DNA from: Halomonas sp. YLGW01
Lineage (GTDB): Bacteria; Pseudomonadota; Gammaproteobacteria; Pseudomonadales; Halomonadaceae
Assembly (NCBI RefSeq): GCF_014840935.1
Contig: NZ_CP062005.1
Location: forward strand, 2,170,001 to 2,234,000
Direction of reading: 5' to 3'
Length of the DNA: 64,000 bases
In this document: piece after piece, positions 8,478 to 16,799 of the stretch
How positions within the stretch are numbered: position 1 is the first letter of the stretch
Layout of the letters: each line of letters begins with the position of its first letter
Program-made: the position numbers and the translations under genes
Notes under the pieces: generated by a model
Databases searched by the model: none
The model's input: the letters and a program-made list of their open reading frames with translations, nothing else
Told to the model about the DNA's origin: nothing

Positions 8478-8915
8478 TCACTTCCCAATATCCTCGGCCC
8501 AGACCTCGGGGTGACGGGCGATAAAGGTCTCCATCAGGGTGCGGCACTGAGCATCATCACGCACCTCAAGCTCGACGCCAGCCTGACGCAGTGCGTCCTC
8601 GGCCCCGAGGAAGGTCCGGTTCTCACCGATCACGACCTTGGGAATGCCATACAGCTGAATGGCTCCGCTGCACATCGGACAGGGCGAGAGGGTGGTATAG
8701 AGCACCGACTCTCGATAGACTGCTGCCGGCTGGCGCCCGGCATTCTCGAGCGCATCCATCTCGCCATGAAGCACCACGCTACCGCACTGCTGGCGCTGGT
8801 TGTGGCCGCGACCGATGATGGTCCCCCGATGCACCAACACCGAGCCGATCGGCACCCCGCCTTCCTCGAGTCCCAAGCGTGCCTCGTCGATCGCCGCCTG
8901 CATGAAATCGTCCAT
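8478..8915 (-). CDS. Cytosine deaminase of the fungal (Fcy1) type
   Basis: The 145-residue zinc hydrolase has the CDA-superfamily motifs His-x-Glu (LHGEMDALEN, His50 and Glu52) and PCxxC (LSPCPMC, Cys79 and Cys82). It resembles yeast cytosine deaminase along its length rather than bacterial CodA or TadA: GGVPIG near the start, HGE instead of HAE, YTTLSPC, YGIPKVVIGEN and the C-terminal WAEDIGK. The predicted reaction is cytosine to uracil plus ammonia in the cytoplasm. The ATG at 8915 aligns with the fungal start and has AGAGAG upstream; starts at 8945 or 8957 are possible. It lies downstream of the VOC gene and is probably co-transcribed. Confidence 0.8.
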   Translation of the reverse strand: MDDFMQAAIDEARLGLEEGGVPIGSVLVHRGTIIGRGHNQRQQCGSVVLHGEMDALENAGRQPAAVYRESVLYTTLSPCPMCSGAIQLYGIPKVVIGENRTFLGAEDALRQAGVELEVRDDAQCRTLMETFIARHPEVWAEDIGK

Positions 8916-8959
8916 CGTCTCTCTCTCTTGAGGCTGAGTGGGCATATCGTCGGACACGC

Positions 8960-9379
8960 TCAGGTCGCGAACAGCTGGCCGTCGATATCGCGAAACGCCT
9001 TGAACTCCAGCGCATTACCGCTGGGGTCATAGAAGAACATGGTCGCCTGCTCGCCTGGCTGTCCCTGGAAGCGCACATAGGGTTCGATCTCGAAGCGCAC
9101 TCCGGCCCCGGTCAGACGGTCGACCAGCGCCTCCCAATCGGCCATCTGCAGGACCACGCCGAAATGCGGCACCGGCACCCCATGGCCATCCACCGCATTG
9201 TGATGGCGCTGCGGGGTCATCTCCGGGTTGAGATGGCAGACGAACTGATGGCCGAAGAGGTTGAAATCGATCCAGGTATCGCTGGATCGCCCCTCGGGAC
9301 AGCCCAGCAGATCGCCATAGAAACCACGCGCCTCATCGAGGTCGCGCACCTGCACGGCCAGGTGGAAAGGGGTCAGCAT
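8960..9379 (-). CDS. VOC (glyoxalase/bleomycin-resistance fold) family protein
   Basis: The 139-residue protein has the paired beta-alpha-beta-beta-beta modules of the VOC fold: it opens with [23 protein letters not shown], with the first metal-ligand His in FHLAV, and ends with [15 protein letters not shown], where the last Glu is a usual metal ligand. VOC members include dioxygenases, lyases and resistance proteins; which reaction this one performs is not visible. AAGGAG lies eight bases before the ATG at 9379. The longer reading frame starts inside a tandem repeat and is unlikely. It is followed by the deaminase gene. Confidence 0.85.
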   Translation of the reverse strand: MLTPFHLAVQVRDLDEARGFYGDLLGCPEGRSSDTWIDFNLFGHQFVCHLNPEMTPQRHHNAVDGHGVPVPHFGVVLQMADWEALVDRLTGAGVRFEIEPYVRFQGQPGEQATMFFYDPSGNALEFKAFRDIDGQLFAT

Positions 9380-9403
9380 CGGACAGCGCTCCTTGTTGTC
9401 ATC

Positions 9404-9442
9404 ACCAGTTGTCATAACCAGTTGTCATAACCAGTTGTCATC
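9404..9442. repeat. Three tandem copies of a 13-bp unit
   Basis: ACCAGTTGTCATA occurs three times head to tail with period 13 (9404-9416, 9417-9429, 9430-9442, last base changed). It fills the gap between the yegS stop codon (9441) and the VOC gene. On the minus strand each copy contains an ATG, and a partial further copy (ATGACAAC) continues towards the VOC ribosome site. Confidence 0.9.
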
Positions 9443-10370
9443 ATGGGCTCGGCGCCGCGGGCGTCAGCAATGGACAGTCACGCGGAGCCAGCAGGTCGAT
9501 GGCGCCCGGCGTCAGGCCCACCTCAAGATGTGCCAGGCGATGGGGTTCACCATCCAGGGTCAGGGTCAGCGGCTGATCGGCCATCACGCGAATCCGGTCG
9601 GCCTGCCAGTATTCCACGTAGTCTCCGCTTGCAGGGAGACGTCTCAGCTCGGCTAGCATCTGGCGCATCCCGGCAAGCGAGGAGAACTGCCGAACCGCCA
9701 GCACCTCCAGCAGGCCATCGTCGAGACGGGCCAGCGGACTCAGGCGCTGCCCTCCCCCCGCCTGGGCACCGTTGCCGATGGCCAGCAGGAAGAGCTCTCG
9801 ATGGCCCTCGCCCCCCGGCCAGCTCAGCCGGGCCGGGCAGGGCCGAAAGCGCCAGGCCTTGAGCGCCCCCATCAGCGAATAGGCACCACCGCCGAGCAGA
9901 CGCTTGAGGGTCTTGGGGGTGGAGGCCGTGATCTCGGCGCCGAAGCCTGCCGACAGCATGTTGAGAAAGTGATGCTCTCCGAGCCGCAGCACGTCCACGG
10001 GATGCGGAGTGGCGTCGAGCGAAAGCGAAAGCGCGGCCTCCAGGTCCTCGGGAATGCCAAGGCCCGTGGCCAGGTCATTGGCGGTGCCCATAGGCAGCAC
10101 GCCCAGGGCGGGACGGGCCTCTCGGGACAGTCGCATCAGGCCATTGACGGCCTCGTTGACGGTGCCATCGCCACCGGCTACCAGCAGCCGAGATACCCCG
10201 TCCGCCCCCGCCTGGCGGGCGAATTTCCCGGCATCACCAGCTTCCCAGGTTACCAGGACCTCGAGCCGGGCTCCCTGCTGGCGTGCCGTTTCCACCGCCT
10301 GGCGCAAGACCGGCGATTGAGCCGATTTGCCGTTGACCAGCAGGCGTAATAAAGGGGAATCAGAATTCAT
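9441..10370 (-). CDS. yegS: Lipid kinase YegS
   Basis: The 309-residue enzyme belongs to the diacylglycerol-kinase catalytic fold and matches E. coli YegS (about 299 residues), reported to phosphorylate phosphatidylglycerol in vitro. Visible motifs are LLVNGKSAQSP at the N-terminus, the nucleotide-binding GGDGTVNE (about 66-73), LGVLPMGTANDLA, NMLSAGFGAEIT and the LDGEP segment near the C-terminus. The open frame runs upstream to 10778; the start at 10370 aligns with YegS, and the ATG at 10379 is an alternative. The gene is divergent from the antiporter gene. Confidence 0.9.
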   Translation of the reverse strand: MNSDSPLLRLLVNGKSAQSPVLRQAVETARQQGARLEVLVTWEAGDAGKFARQAGADGVSRLLVAGGDGTVNEAVNGLMRLSREARPALGVLPMGTANDLATGLGIPEDLEAALSLSLDATPHPVDVLRLGEHHFLNMLSAGFGAEITASTPKTLKRLLGGGAYSLMGALKAWRFRPCPARLSWPGGEGHRELFLLAIGNGAQAGGGQRLSPLARLDDGLLEVLAVRQFSSLAGMRQMLAELRRLPASGDYVEYWQADRIRVMADQPLTLTLDGEPHRLAHLEVGLTPGAIDLLAPRDCPLLTPAAPSP

Positions 10371-10532
10371 GGGGCTCATCTTACACCGTCGCCATGGCTG
10401 GCGGCGACGCATGGAGAGCTCAAAAGGTTGGCAAAGGCCAGCCAATAGGAAACCATGGCGTGGCATCGACTGCTGCGCCGGATGACCGCCCTTCCCCGGC
10501 CCCGGACAAGGACGTAACGACGAGGAGACATC

Positions 10533-12134
10533 ATGATCGAGCCGGCCTTTCTGCTGGTCGCATTTCTCGGAGGGCTCGGCGCCGTCGCGCTGAGACTTCC
10601 ACCCTTGGTCGGCTTTCTGGCCGGGGGCTTCACGCTCAATGCGCTGGGCTACCAAGAGACGCCCCTGCTGACCACCCTCGCCAACGTCGGTGTGACCCTG
10701 CTGCTGTTCACCATCGGCCTCAAGCTCGATGTGCGCACCCTGCTGCGCCGCGAGGTCTGGGCCGGCGCGTCCTTGCACCTGGCCGGCTCGACGCTACTGC
10801 TGGGCGGCGCCCTGGGGCTGTTCGGGCTGGTCGGTTTCACGCTGCTGGACGGGGTCCCCTGGCAGACACTGGCGCTGCTCGGTTTCGCCCTGTCGTTCTC
10901 CAGCACCGTCTTCGTGATCAAGGTACTCGACAAGCGCAGCGAGACCCAGACCGCCTATGGGCGCCTGGCGATCGGCGTGCTGATCATGCAGGACATCTTC
11001 GCGGTGGTGTTCCTGACCGCCTCCACCGGCGAGTTGCCGAGTCCCTGGGCGCTGTCATTGCTGCTGCTGATTCCTGCCGCTCCACTACTGCAGCGACTGC
11101 TCGACCACATGGGACACGGCGAGATGCAGATGCTCTGCGGCATGCTGATGGCACTGGTGCTTGGCTATGGCCTCTTCGATGCCATGGGGATCAAGGGCGA
11201 CCTGGGGGCCCTGATCGTGGGCCTGCTGCTGGCACCCCATCCGGCCGCCCAGAATTTGGCTCGCTCGATGTTCAGCCTCAAGGAACTGCTGCTGGTGGGC
11301 TTCTTCCTGACCATTGGCATGACTGCCATGCCCGATCTCGAGATGCTGGGCCTGGCGCTGCTGCTGGTGTTGGTGATCCCCCTCAAGGCCCTGCTCTATC
11401 AGCTGACCTTCATGGCTTTCAGGCTGCGCCTGCGCACCTCGGTGCTGGCCTCGCTGGGGCTCGCCAATTACTCGGAGTTCGGGCTGATCGTCGGCGCCCT
11501 CGCGGTGGGCCAGGGCTGGCTCGATGAGAAGTGGCTGGTGGTGATGTCGCTGGCGGTGGCGATCAGCTTCGTGCTGGCCTCTCTGCTCAACGGCGCCAGC
11601 GAGACCCTGTATCGCCGCTTCGCCGACCTGCTGCCCGAGCGTCTGACCGAGGAGCTGGATGGCGTCGAGCATGCCATCGAGGTCGGCAATGCCGAGGCCG
11701 TGGTCATGGGCATGGGACGCATCGGGCGCAGCACCTACAAGCGGCTGCAGAAGCAGTACGGCCTCAAGGTGCTGGGCATCGACAGCAACCCCCACAGCGT
11801 CAAGCGCCTCCAGGAGGAGGGCTATCACCTGGTGGAAGGCGATGCCCTGGACTCGGACTTCTGGGACAAGCTGATGATGTCACCGACCCTGAAGCTGGTG
11901 GTGCTGGCCATGCCGCACCATGCGGGTAATCTCTTCGCCCTCAAGCAACTGCACGACCGGGACGAGTTCAGGGGCCAGATCACCGCCATCGTCGAGTACC
12001 CCGACGAGATCAAGCCGATTCAGGCCCTGGGTGCCAACGCCGTCTATCACATCTATGACGAGGCCGGCCGGGCACTGGCCGACAGCGCCGCCAAGGAGGC
12101 CGGCCTGATCACCGATGTCGATCAGCTGGGTTGA
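10533..12134 (+). CDS. Cation/proton antiporter, CPA2 family with TrkA-N domain (YbaL/Kef type)
   Basis: The 533-residue inner-membrane protein has about 12 hydrophobic segments (residues 1-370) typical of CPA2 sodium or potassium/proton antiporters. A cytoplasmic TrkA-N/RCK domain follows, with the nucleotide-binding motif VVMGMGRIGRST (about 390-400) and an acidic end to the second strand (VLGIDSN). It most resembles the YbaL/RosB-like group: the RCK domain is short and no KefC-type C-terminal extension is present. It probably exports K+ or Na+ for pH or salt homeostasis, gated by a nucleotide. GAGGAGA precedes the ATG. Confidence 0.85.
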   Translation: MIEPAFLLVAFLGGLGAVALRLPPLVGFLAGGFTLNALGYQETPLLTTLANVGVTLLLFTIGLKLDVRTLLRREVWAGASLHLAGSTLLLGGALGLFGLVGFTLLDGVPWQTLALLGFALSFSSTVFVIKVLDKRSETQTAYGRLAIGVLIMQDIFAVVFLTASTGELPSPWALSLLLLIPAAPLLQRLLDHMGHGEMQMLCGMLMALVLGYGLFDAMGIKGDLGALIVGLLLAPHPAAQNLARSMFSLKELLLVGFFLTIGMTAMPDLEMLGLALLLVLVIPLKALLYQLTFMAFRLRLRTSVLASLGLANYSEFGLIVGALAVGQGWLDEKWLVVMSLAVAISFVLASLLNGASETLYRRFADLLPERLTEELDGVEHAIEVGNAEAVVMGMGRIGRSTYKRLQKQYGLKVLGIDSNPHSVKRLQEEGYHLVEGDALDSDFWDKLMMSPTLKLVVLAMPHHAGNLFALKQLHDRDEFRGQITAIVEYPDEIKPIQALGANAVYHIYDEAGRALADSAAKEAGLITDVDQLG

Positions 12135-12154
12135 CTCACCCTGCCCGACCAACA

Positions 12155-12183
12155 AAACGGGCCGCCCATGGGGCGACCCGTTT
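12155..12183. terminator. Bidirectional terminator between antiporter gene and pepN
   Basis: AAACGGG (12155-12161) pairs with CCCGTTT (12177-12183), and an inner five-pair stem CGCCC/GGGCG follows after one mismatch. The TTTGT after the plus-strand stem and AAACAAAA before it suit both converging transcripts. Confidence 0.75.
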
Positions 12184-12244
12184 GTAACTGGCGCGATCTG
12201 TCAGGCCATGACCGGCATCGCCGACAACGACGCCGATCGAGGCG

Positions 12245-14884
12245 TCACTCGGCCAGCGCCTTTTCGATCACCTCGAAGACGTTGGGCGAGAGCTTCTCGG
12301 CGCGGATGCGCTCGAGCTCGGCCTTCATCAGCTCCTGACGCGCCTCGTCGAAGCGCTGCCAGCGGGTCAGCGGCGTGATCAGGCGCGCGGCGATTTCCGG
12401 ATTGAGCCGGTTGAGCTCGATCACCACATCGGCCAACAGCCGATAGCCGGCGCCGTCGATGCGGTGGAAGTTGACCCGGTTGCTGGCGAAGGCGCCGATC
12501 AGCGCACGCACCTTGTTCGGGTTCTTCAGCGAGAACGCCGGATGCTCCATCAGGAACTTGACGCGCTCCAGGGCATCGGCCTGGGGCCTGGTCACCTGGA
12601 TGCTGAACCACTGATCCATCACCAGCGGATCGTGCGCCCACTTCTCGCCGAAGGCACGCAGTGCCGGGTCGGCCAGGTCGTTCCGCGAGCTGTGGGTCAG
12701 CAGCGTCAGGGCCGCGCGCACGTCGGTCATGTTGTGATCGGCATCGAACTGCGCCTGAGCGAGGGCCAGCGCCTCCTCGTCCTCGATCGCGACCAGGTAC
12801 GACAGCGCCACGTTCTTGAGGCTGCGCGCGGCGATCTGCTCGGGCTCCGGTGCATAAGGCGCGTCGAGCCGGTTGGCACGGTACACCGCCATGAACTCGT
12901 CACGCAGGGCAAGCGCCAGCGACTGCTTGACGAAGGTACGGGCGGCATGGATGGCATCCACATCGACGACCGGCTGCTGCTCGGCGATGTAGGCCTCCGA
13001 CGGCAGGGTCAGCATCTCGGCGAGCACGGCCTTGTCGTCGGTCTCCCCGGTCAGCAGGGTGCGGAAGGCGTCCGTGACGCGCACGTCCATGACCTTCTCG
13101 ACCCCGTTACGATGCGCCGCGATCAGGTCATCGAGGGCCAGCATGGCCAGGCGCTGGCCGGCATCCCAGCGGTTGAAGCCATCGGAATCCTGCTGCAGCA
13201 GGAAGGCCAGGTCTTCGCGGCTATAGGGAAAGCGCAGCTTGACCGGCGCCGAGAAACCGCGCAGCAGCGACGGCACCGGGGCCTCGGCCAGCTCGGTGAA
13301 GACGAAGTGCTGCTCGTGCTCGCGCAGGTGAATCACGGTGTCGGTGCCCACCGCCTCACCATCGAGGGTCATCTTGAGATCCTGGCCGGACTTGGTGCCG
13401 ACCAGTCCCAGGCGGATCGGGATATGCAGCGCGACCTTGTCCGGCTGTCCCGGGGTCGGCGCCGTGCGCTGACGCAGGATCAGGTGGTACTCGGCCTTGG
13501 CATAATCGTACTCACCGTGGGCGTCGATCTCCGGTGTCCCGGCCTGGGAGTACCAATGCATGAACTGGGTCAGGTCGAGGCCCGATACTTCGCTCATGCA
13601 GCCGACGAAGTCCTCGATGGTGGCCGCCTGACCGTCGAGGCGCTCAAAATACAGATCCGAGCCGCGGCGGAACAGCTCCCAGCCCAGCAGGTTCTGCAGC
13701 ATGCGCACCACTTCCGCACCCTTCTCGTAGATGGTCAGGGTATAGAAGTTGCCGATCTCGATGTAGTGATCGGGGCGGATCGGGTGGGCGGTCGGCCCGG
13801 CATCCTCGGCGAACTGGGCGGTGCGGAACATCGACACATCCTCGATGCGCTTGACCGGCGCCGAGTTGGTATCCGCCGAGAAGCTCTGGTCACGGAATAC
13901 CGTGAAGCCTTCCTTGAGGGAGAGCTGGAACCAATCGCGGCAGGTCACGCGGTTGCCCGACCAGTTGTGGAAGTACTCGTGGGCGACGATGCTCTCGACG
14001 CGCTGGAAGGCCGCATCGGTGGCGGTATGCGGGTGAGTCAGCACCGCCGCCGAGTTGAAGATGTTGAGCCCCTTGTTCTCCATGGCGCCCATGTTGAAGT
14101 CATTGACCGCCACGATCATGAACAGGTCAAGATCATACTCGCGCCCATAGGTCTCCTCGTCCCACTTCATGGCACGCTTCAGGGAGGCCATGGCGTGGTC
14201 GGTCTTGGACAGGTTCTCTTCCTCGACCCAGACCTGCAGGGTGACATCGCGGCCGCTCTGGGTGGTGAAGTGATCCTCGACCTTCTTCAGATCGCCGGCC
14301 ACCAGGGCGAACAGGTAGCTGGGCTTGGGATGCGGATCTTCCCAGGTCACGAAGTGACGATCACCGGGTAGCTCACCGGATTCCACCGGGTTGCCGTTGG
14401 ACAGCAGCACCGGCAGGGTCGCCCGGTCACCGATCACCGTGGTCGAGAAGGTCGCCATCACATCCGGGCGATCCGGGTAGAAGGTGATGCGACGGAAGCC
14501 TTCCGCCTCGCACTGGGTACAGAACATGCCGCTGGACTGATAGAGCCCCTCCAGCGCGGTGTTGGCCGCCGGGTCGATCTCGACCTCGGTGTCGAGCAGG
14601 AAGCGGGCCGGCACCCGGTGCACGGTCAGCGAGACATCATCCTGTGCGTATTCGTCCGCGTCGAGCTCCTCGCCGTCGACGGCGATGCGCTTCAAGGCGA
14701 GCTGTTCGCCATCGAGCACCAGCGGCAGGTCACCGGCCTCCCGATGGGCAGGGTGACGCTCCAGGTGCAGACGCGCCGAGACGCGGGTCGCGGAGGACGC
14801 CAGATCGAACTTCAGCTCGGTATGAGTGACGCGATAGGCGGGCGGTTGGTAGTCATGCAGGTAGGTCGGCTGCATCGCAGACAT
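12245..14884 (-). CDS. pepN: Aminopeptidase N (M1 family)
   Basis: PepN is a cytoplasmic zinc aminopeptidase that removes N-terminal residues during peptide turnover. The 879-residue length matches the enterobacterial enzyme. The zinc site HEYFHNWSGNR (His302, Glu303, His306) is followed by the third ligand in LSLKEG, and the exopeptidase motif GAMEN lies about 35 residues before it. The C-terminal helical domain (FASNRVNFHRIDGAGYRLLADVVIELN) is also typical. The ATG at 14884 has AGGAG about ten bases upstream; an internal ATG three codons on is possible. Confidence 0.96.
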   Translation of the reverse strand: MSAMQPTYLHDYQPPAYRVTHTELKFDLASSATRVSARLHLERHPAHREAGDLPLVLDGEQLALKRIAVDGEELDADEYAQDDVSLTVHRVPARFLLDTEVEIDPAANTALEGLYQSSGMFCTQCEAEGFRRITFYPDRPDVMATFSTTVIGDRATLPVLLSNGNPVESGELPGDRHFVTWEDPHPKPSYLFALVAGDLKKVEDHFTTQSGRDVTLQVWVEEENLSKTDHAMASLKRAMKWDEETYGREYDLDLFMIVAVNDFNMGAMENKGLNIFNSAAVLTHPHTATDAAFQRVESIVAHEYFHNWSGNRVTCRDWFQLSLKEGFTVFRDQSFSADTNSAPVKRIEDVSMFRTAQFAEDAGPTAHPIRPDHYIEIGNFYTLTIYEKGAEVVRMLQNLLGWELFRRGSDLYFERLDGQAATIEDFVGCMSEVSGLDLTQFMHWYSQAGTPEIDAHGEYDYAKAEYHLILRQRTAPTPGQPDKVALHIPIRLGLVGTKSGQDLKMTLDGEAVGTDTVIHLREHEQHFVFTELAEAPVPSLLRGFSAPVKLRFPYSREDLAFLLQQDSDGFNRWDAGQRLAMLALDDLIAAHRNGVEKVMDVRVTDAFRTLLTGETDDKAVLAEMLTLPSEAYIAEQQPVVDVDAIHAARTFVKQSLALALRDEFMAVYRANRLDAPYAPEPEQIAARSLKNVALSYLVAIEDEEALALAQAQFDADHNMTDVRAALTLLTHSSRNDLADPALRAFGEKWAHDPLVMDQWFSIQVTRPQADALERVKFLMEHPAFSLKNPNKVRALIGAFASNRVNFHRIDGAGYRLLADVVIELNRLNPEIAARLITPLTRWQRFDEARQELMKAELERIRAEKLSPNVFEVIEKALAE

Positions 14885-14942
14885 CGAGGAAGGCTCCTGT
14901 TCTGTAATCGCCGATCATTGTACGGCGCCAGCGGCAACCAGC

Positions 14943-15392
14943 TCAAAGTCGGCGGGAAATCGGGGGCATGACCCGGGGCGACAGGGTCGGCGAGATAATG
15001 GTGTAGACCGGGATCGCCTCGCGAGGGGCGGGGCGGGTGCCGATCCAGAGCGCGAGGCCCAGCAGCGAGACGATGACGCAAAGCTTGATGACGCCGGAGA
15101 GCGGGCTGATGACCAGCGCGCCGATCGAGAAGACCAACATCAGCATCGCCAGTCGCTTGGCATGGCGGGGAATCGCCCGCTGACGCTCCCAGGCCGTCAA
15201 GGGCGGACCGAAGCGAGGGTGTCGTCGGATCCAGGCGGCGAAGCGCGGCGAGCCCTTGGAGCCGGCCCACACCGCGACCAGCATGAAGCAGGTCGTCGGC
15301 ATCAGCGGCAGGAAGGCGCCGATCACACCGAGCCCGAAGCTCGCCAGCGCCAGCAGGCGATAGGCGATGCGGCGCGCAGTGGATCGAGACAT
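14943..15392 (-). CDS. DUF454 (YbaN-type) inner-membrane protein
   Basis: The 149-residue protein has the DUF454 hallmark GAFLPLMPTTCFMLVAVWAGSKGSPRFAAWI (about residues 20-50) and three to four membrane segments. YbaN-like proteins have no known function. The ATG at 15392 has AGGAG eight bases upstream. It runs in the same direction as pepN, with a 58-base gap. Confidence 0.82.
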   Translation of the reverse strand: MSRSTARRIAYRLLALASFGLGVIGAFLPLMPTTCFMLVAVWAGSKGSPRFAAWIRRHPRFGPPLTAWERQRAIPRHAKRLAMLMLVFSIGALVISPLSGVIKLCVIVSLLGLALWIGTRPAPREAIPVYTIISPTLSPRVMPPISRRL

Positions 15393-15527
15393 GTCCGGGC
15401 TCCTGCTCACGGTCGAATACGGGCAACTAGCCAAAGCTTAGCAGCGATGCCCTTATTGAACCCGATCGGCGCCGGGAACGGAAATCGCCTGGCTCTATGT
15501 GCCATCTGGCCACACTCAATGGGACAC

Positions 15528-15568
15528 CCGGGCGGTCAGCGACGATTCGGCTCGAGGACGCCGCCCGG
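15528..15568. terminator. Possible terminator downstream of yajQ
   Basis: CCGGGCGG (15528-15535) can pair with CCGCCCGG (15561-15568) across a 25-base loop. There is no T-tract. It lies just past the yajQ stop codon, so termination is possible but weakly supported. Confidence 0.3.
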
Positions 15569-15584
15569 TCGTGACCGTCATTGG

Positions 15585-16070
15585 TCAGTCGCGGAAGTTA
15601 TTGTACTGCAGCGCCAGATCCGGGCCCTGCTCGCTCTTCAGCAGGGCGATGACCTGCTGCAGGTCATCGCGCTTCTTGCCGGTGACGCGCACCTTGTCAC
15701 CCTGAATCTGGGCCTGGACCTTGAGCTTGGCATCCTTGATCTGCTTGACGATGGCCTTGCAGTCCGGCTGCTCGAGTCCCTGCTTCAGCTTGACCTCTTG
15801 GCGTGCCTTGACGCCGCCGAGCTCCGGCTCCTGCTCGTCCATGCAGCGGGCATCGATGCCGCGGGCAATCAGCTTGGCGCGCAGCACGTCGATCATCTGC
15901 TTTAGCTGGAAATCGGCCTGCGCCTCGAGGGACACGGTGTCGTCGTTGAGGGTGAAACTGGCGTCGACGCCGCGGAAGTCGAAGCGGGTCTGCACCTCGC
16001 GGTTGGCCTGATCCACGGCATTCGTGGCTTCGTGCTTATCGAACTCGGAAACGATATCGAAGGAGGGCAT
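15585..16070 (-). CDS. yajQ: YajQ family nucleotide-binding protein
   Basis: The 161-residue protein matches YajQ/UPF0234 end to end: the N-terminus [22 protein letters not shown], a central [18 protein letters not shown] segment and the C-terminus [21 protein letters not shown]. The fold has two RRM-like domains. In plant pathogens a YajQ homologue has been reported to bind cyclic di-GMP, but the role in most bacteria is unclear. AGGA lies before the ATG. The gene is downstream of the acetyltransferase gene, separated by a hairpin. Confidence 0.95.
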   Translation of the reverse strand: MPSFDIVSEFDKHEATNAVDQANREVQTRFDFRGVDASFTLNDDTVSLEAQADFQLKQMIDVLRAKLIARGIDARCMDEQEPELGGVKARQEVKLKQGLEQPDCKAIVKQIKDAKLKVQAQIQGDKVRVTGKKRDDLQQVIALLKSEQGPDLALQYNNFRD

Positions 16071-16116
16071 GAGAGCATCCTGGCGATGAAGGAAAGGAGT
16101 GCGATTCTAGAGCACC

Positions 16117-16139
16117 GAGACGGGCATTTCACCCGTCTC
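16117..16139. terminator. Hairpin between the GNAT gene and yajQ
   Basis: GAGACGGG (16117-16124) pairs perfectly with CCCGTCTC (16132-16139) around a seven-base loop. It lies ten bases past the GNAT stop codon, without a clear T-tract. Confidence 0.5.
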
Positions 16140-16148
16140 TCGACCGCT

Positions 16149-16628
16149 TCAGCCGTTGGCCACCAGCATCGGCGAGGCGATCAGCGACTTCTCCATCTGC
16201 CAGGCCGCGCAACCATCCGCGTAGTAGTCATCGAGCCAGCGCCGCAGCCCGAAGCCCATGCGCCGATAGAGTGCGCGAGCGCGTCGGTTATCGGCACGCA
16301 CCTCAAGGGTCAACCACTCGCAGCTACGATCTCGCGCCTCGCTTTCCAGCGTATCCAGCAGGCGCCGCCCGACTCCCTGCCCCTGGATCTCGGGATGCAC
16401 GCAGAAGGAATAGAGCCTGGCCGCACGGCTGTTGCGACGCAGCAGCAGGGTCGCATAGCCCACCAGGCGCTGCGCTTCATCCTCGGCTACCCAGGTGAGG
16501 GCGTGAGCCCGGCTCAGCAGATGAGCCAACTGCCGGCGGCTGAAGTGATCGGTCTCGAAACAGAGCTGTTCGAGCTGGCAGAGTGCGGCGAGGTCACCCG
16601 GCTGAGCCGGGCGCAACAGGGCGGTCAT
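16149..16628 (-). CDS. GNAT acetyltransferase paired with a RimK-like ligase
   Basis: The 159-residue protein has the GNAT fold with the acetyl-CoA pyrophosphate-binding motif HPEIQGQGVGRRLL (Q/R-x-x-G-x-G/A form) and the later NRRARALYRRMGF helix typical of RimI-like members. Its substrate is unknown. It is divergent from the RLAN-type RimK paralogue at 16800, sharing a 171-base gap, so the two may act on the same peptide or metabolite; that link is inferred. The ATG at 16628 is the first Met and matches the usual N-terminus (LLRPAQPGDLAAL). Confidence 0.85.
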   Translation of the reverse strand: MTALLRPAQPGDLAALCQLEQLCFETDHFSRRQLAHLLSRAHALTWVAEDEAQRLVGYATLLLRRNSRAARLYSFCVHPEIQGQGVGRRLLDTLESEARDRSCEWLTLEVRADNRRARALYRRMGFGLRRWLDDYYADGCAAWQMEKSLIASPMLVANG

Positions 16629-16799
16629 GTCGAAGAATGCCTTGAGTATGTGAGGGAGATTTTGCGACGCATGTAACCCAGTGTCACCGCCTTGGATGAT
16701 GAATTTATTTCACCATCTACGCATATTGTCTTGATCCACTTGCACGCGCATGCTGACCGCAAGAAATTACCTTTGGCCGTGCTCAAGGAGAGCCTGCCC

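Noticed and set aside
9404-9442. The three direct repeats as a CRISPR array or replication iterons
   Set aside because: Units are head to tail with no spacers and only 13 bases long; no cas, rep or dnaA-box context is present.
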